From Candidatus Jidaibacter sp. (GTDB lineage: Bacteria > Pseudomonadota > Alphaproteobacteria > Rickettsiales > Midichloriaceae), in the NCBI GenBank assembly GCA_021298045.1, contig JAJTHY010000012.1, forward strand, positions 1 to 21,652: 21,652 nucleotides of DNA, given 5' to 3'. Each line of letters starts with the position of its first letter. Within the stretch, counting starts at the first letter, position 1. The position numbers and the translations under genes were made by a program. The notes under the pieces are model-generated. The model was not told where the DNA came from, did not search any database, and saw only the letters and a program-made list of their open reading frames with translations. Of the stretch, positions 21,498 to 21,652 are shown in pieces.

Positions 21498-21584
21498 ATA
21501 GAACCTCATCTGATTGGCATGTGGGTTATTTACAGCTTCCGGAGAGATTTCGTTCGCGAGAACTTCATATGTTACAAATAGCTC

Positions 21585-21614
21585 TTGACTAACCTAACAC
21601 CTGTTAGGTATGAT
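21585..21614 (+). promoter_or_regulatory. Promoter with repressor-type palindrome in the spacer
   Basis: TTGACT (21585-21590), an 18-bp spacer and TATGAT (21609-21614) form a strong sigma-70-like promoter facing right. An 18-bp palindrome with perfect 8-bp arms, ACCTAACA-CC-TGTTAGGT (21592-21609), fills the spacer almost exactly, a classic site for a dimeric repressor. Transcription would start near 21621 and serve a gene starting at 21638 or just beyond the window, where ATGAGG could be a start or a ribosome-binding site. It also lies upstream of the leftward recombinase cassette. Confidence 0.6.
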
Positions 21615-21652
21615 AAATTTAAGTTAAATTTTAGGATATGAGGTTCAACTAC

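Noticed and set aside
10093..21500. Antiphage defence system or toxin-antitoxin pair
   Set aside because: No nuclease, reverse transcriptase, CBASS/TIR or small toxin gene was recognised. The MarR/SnoaL and XRE-cupin pairs have regulatory, not toxin-antitoxin, architecture.
9649..21652. Duplicated 3' end of tRNA-Ser marking a tyrosine-integrase insertion
   Set aside because: No second copy of the GGTTCGAATCCC region was found, and the recombinase present is of the serine type.
1..21652. CRISPR array
   Set aside because: No regularly spaced short repeats were seen; the only repeats are the pairs described.

Overview
The window looks like a piece of chromosome from an AT-rich alphaproteobacterium, most likely a Rickettsiales-type intracellular or amoeba/protist-associated bacterium. 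The reasons are the low GC, a complex I operon made only of nuoJKLM, an endonuclease-type MutL, a J-domain protein outside any DnaK context, and a short palindromic repeat of the Rickettsia type next to a tRNA. A genus cannot be assigned from sequence reading alone.

Region 1 (1-9650) is core chromosome. A J-domain protein and mutL lie on the minus strand. Divergent from them are ugd (UDP-glucose dehydrogenase) and mutM (Fpg glycosylase), overlapping by 8 bp, then a tight nuoJ-nuoK-nuoL-nuoM operon for the membrane arm of NADH dehydrogenase. nuoN does not follow. The block ends with a tRNA-Ser(GCT) that has its own promoter-like sequence.

Region 2 (9650-10090) is a repeat-rich intergenic stretch. 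It holds a palindromic element, a hairpin, and several copies or hybrids of a motif around CCTTGATTTACCT that recurs near the right end of the window at 21390.

Region 3 (10090-21510) is an accessory island. It carries a five-gene operon with ATGA overlaps (APH(9)-like kinase, P-loop kinase-GNAT fusion, GNAT acetyltransferase, GFA-type zinc enzyme, then NUDIX hydrolase); a divergent MarR/SnoaL-like pair; an XRE-cupin regulator divergent from three RNA-linked genes (YbaK-type deacylase, AlaX-type editing protein, DUF2000/PTH2-like protein) with two matching palindromic operators between them; and a sulfide-detoxification module (rhodanese-DUF2892, TauE/SafE permease, persulfide-dioxygenase-like metallo-beta-lactamase). 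At the right is a minus-strand serine recombinase cassette (small ORF, DUF2924 protein, recombinase, separate C-terminal companion).

A 97-bp remnant of the 3' end of the recombinase companion gene lies just after the DUF2000 gene, about 92% identical to the intact copy. The sulfur module therefore sits exactly between a dead and a live copy of the same recombinase tail, and in both places the last cargo gene ends a few bases from the tail's stop codon. This suggests stepwise loading of cargo at the 3' end of the recombinase operon. The most system-like content is the regulated trio of aminoacyl-tRNA or peptidyl-tRNA hydrolase-like genes, plausibly a mobile translation quality-control cassette.
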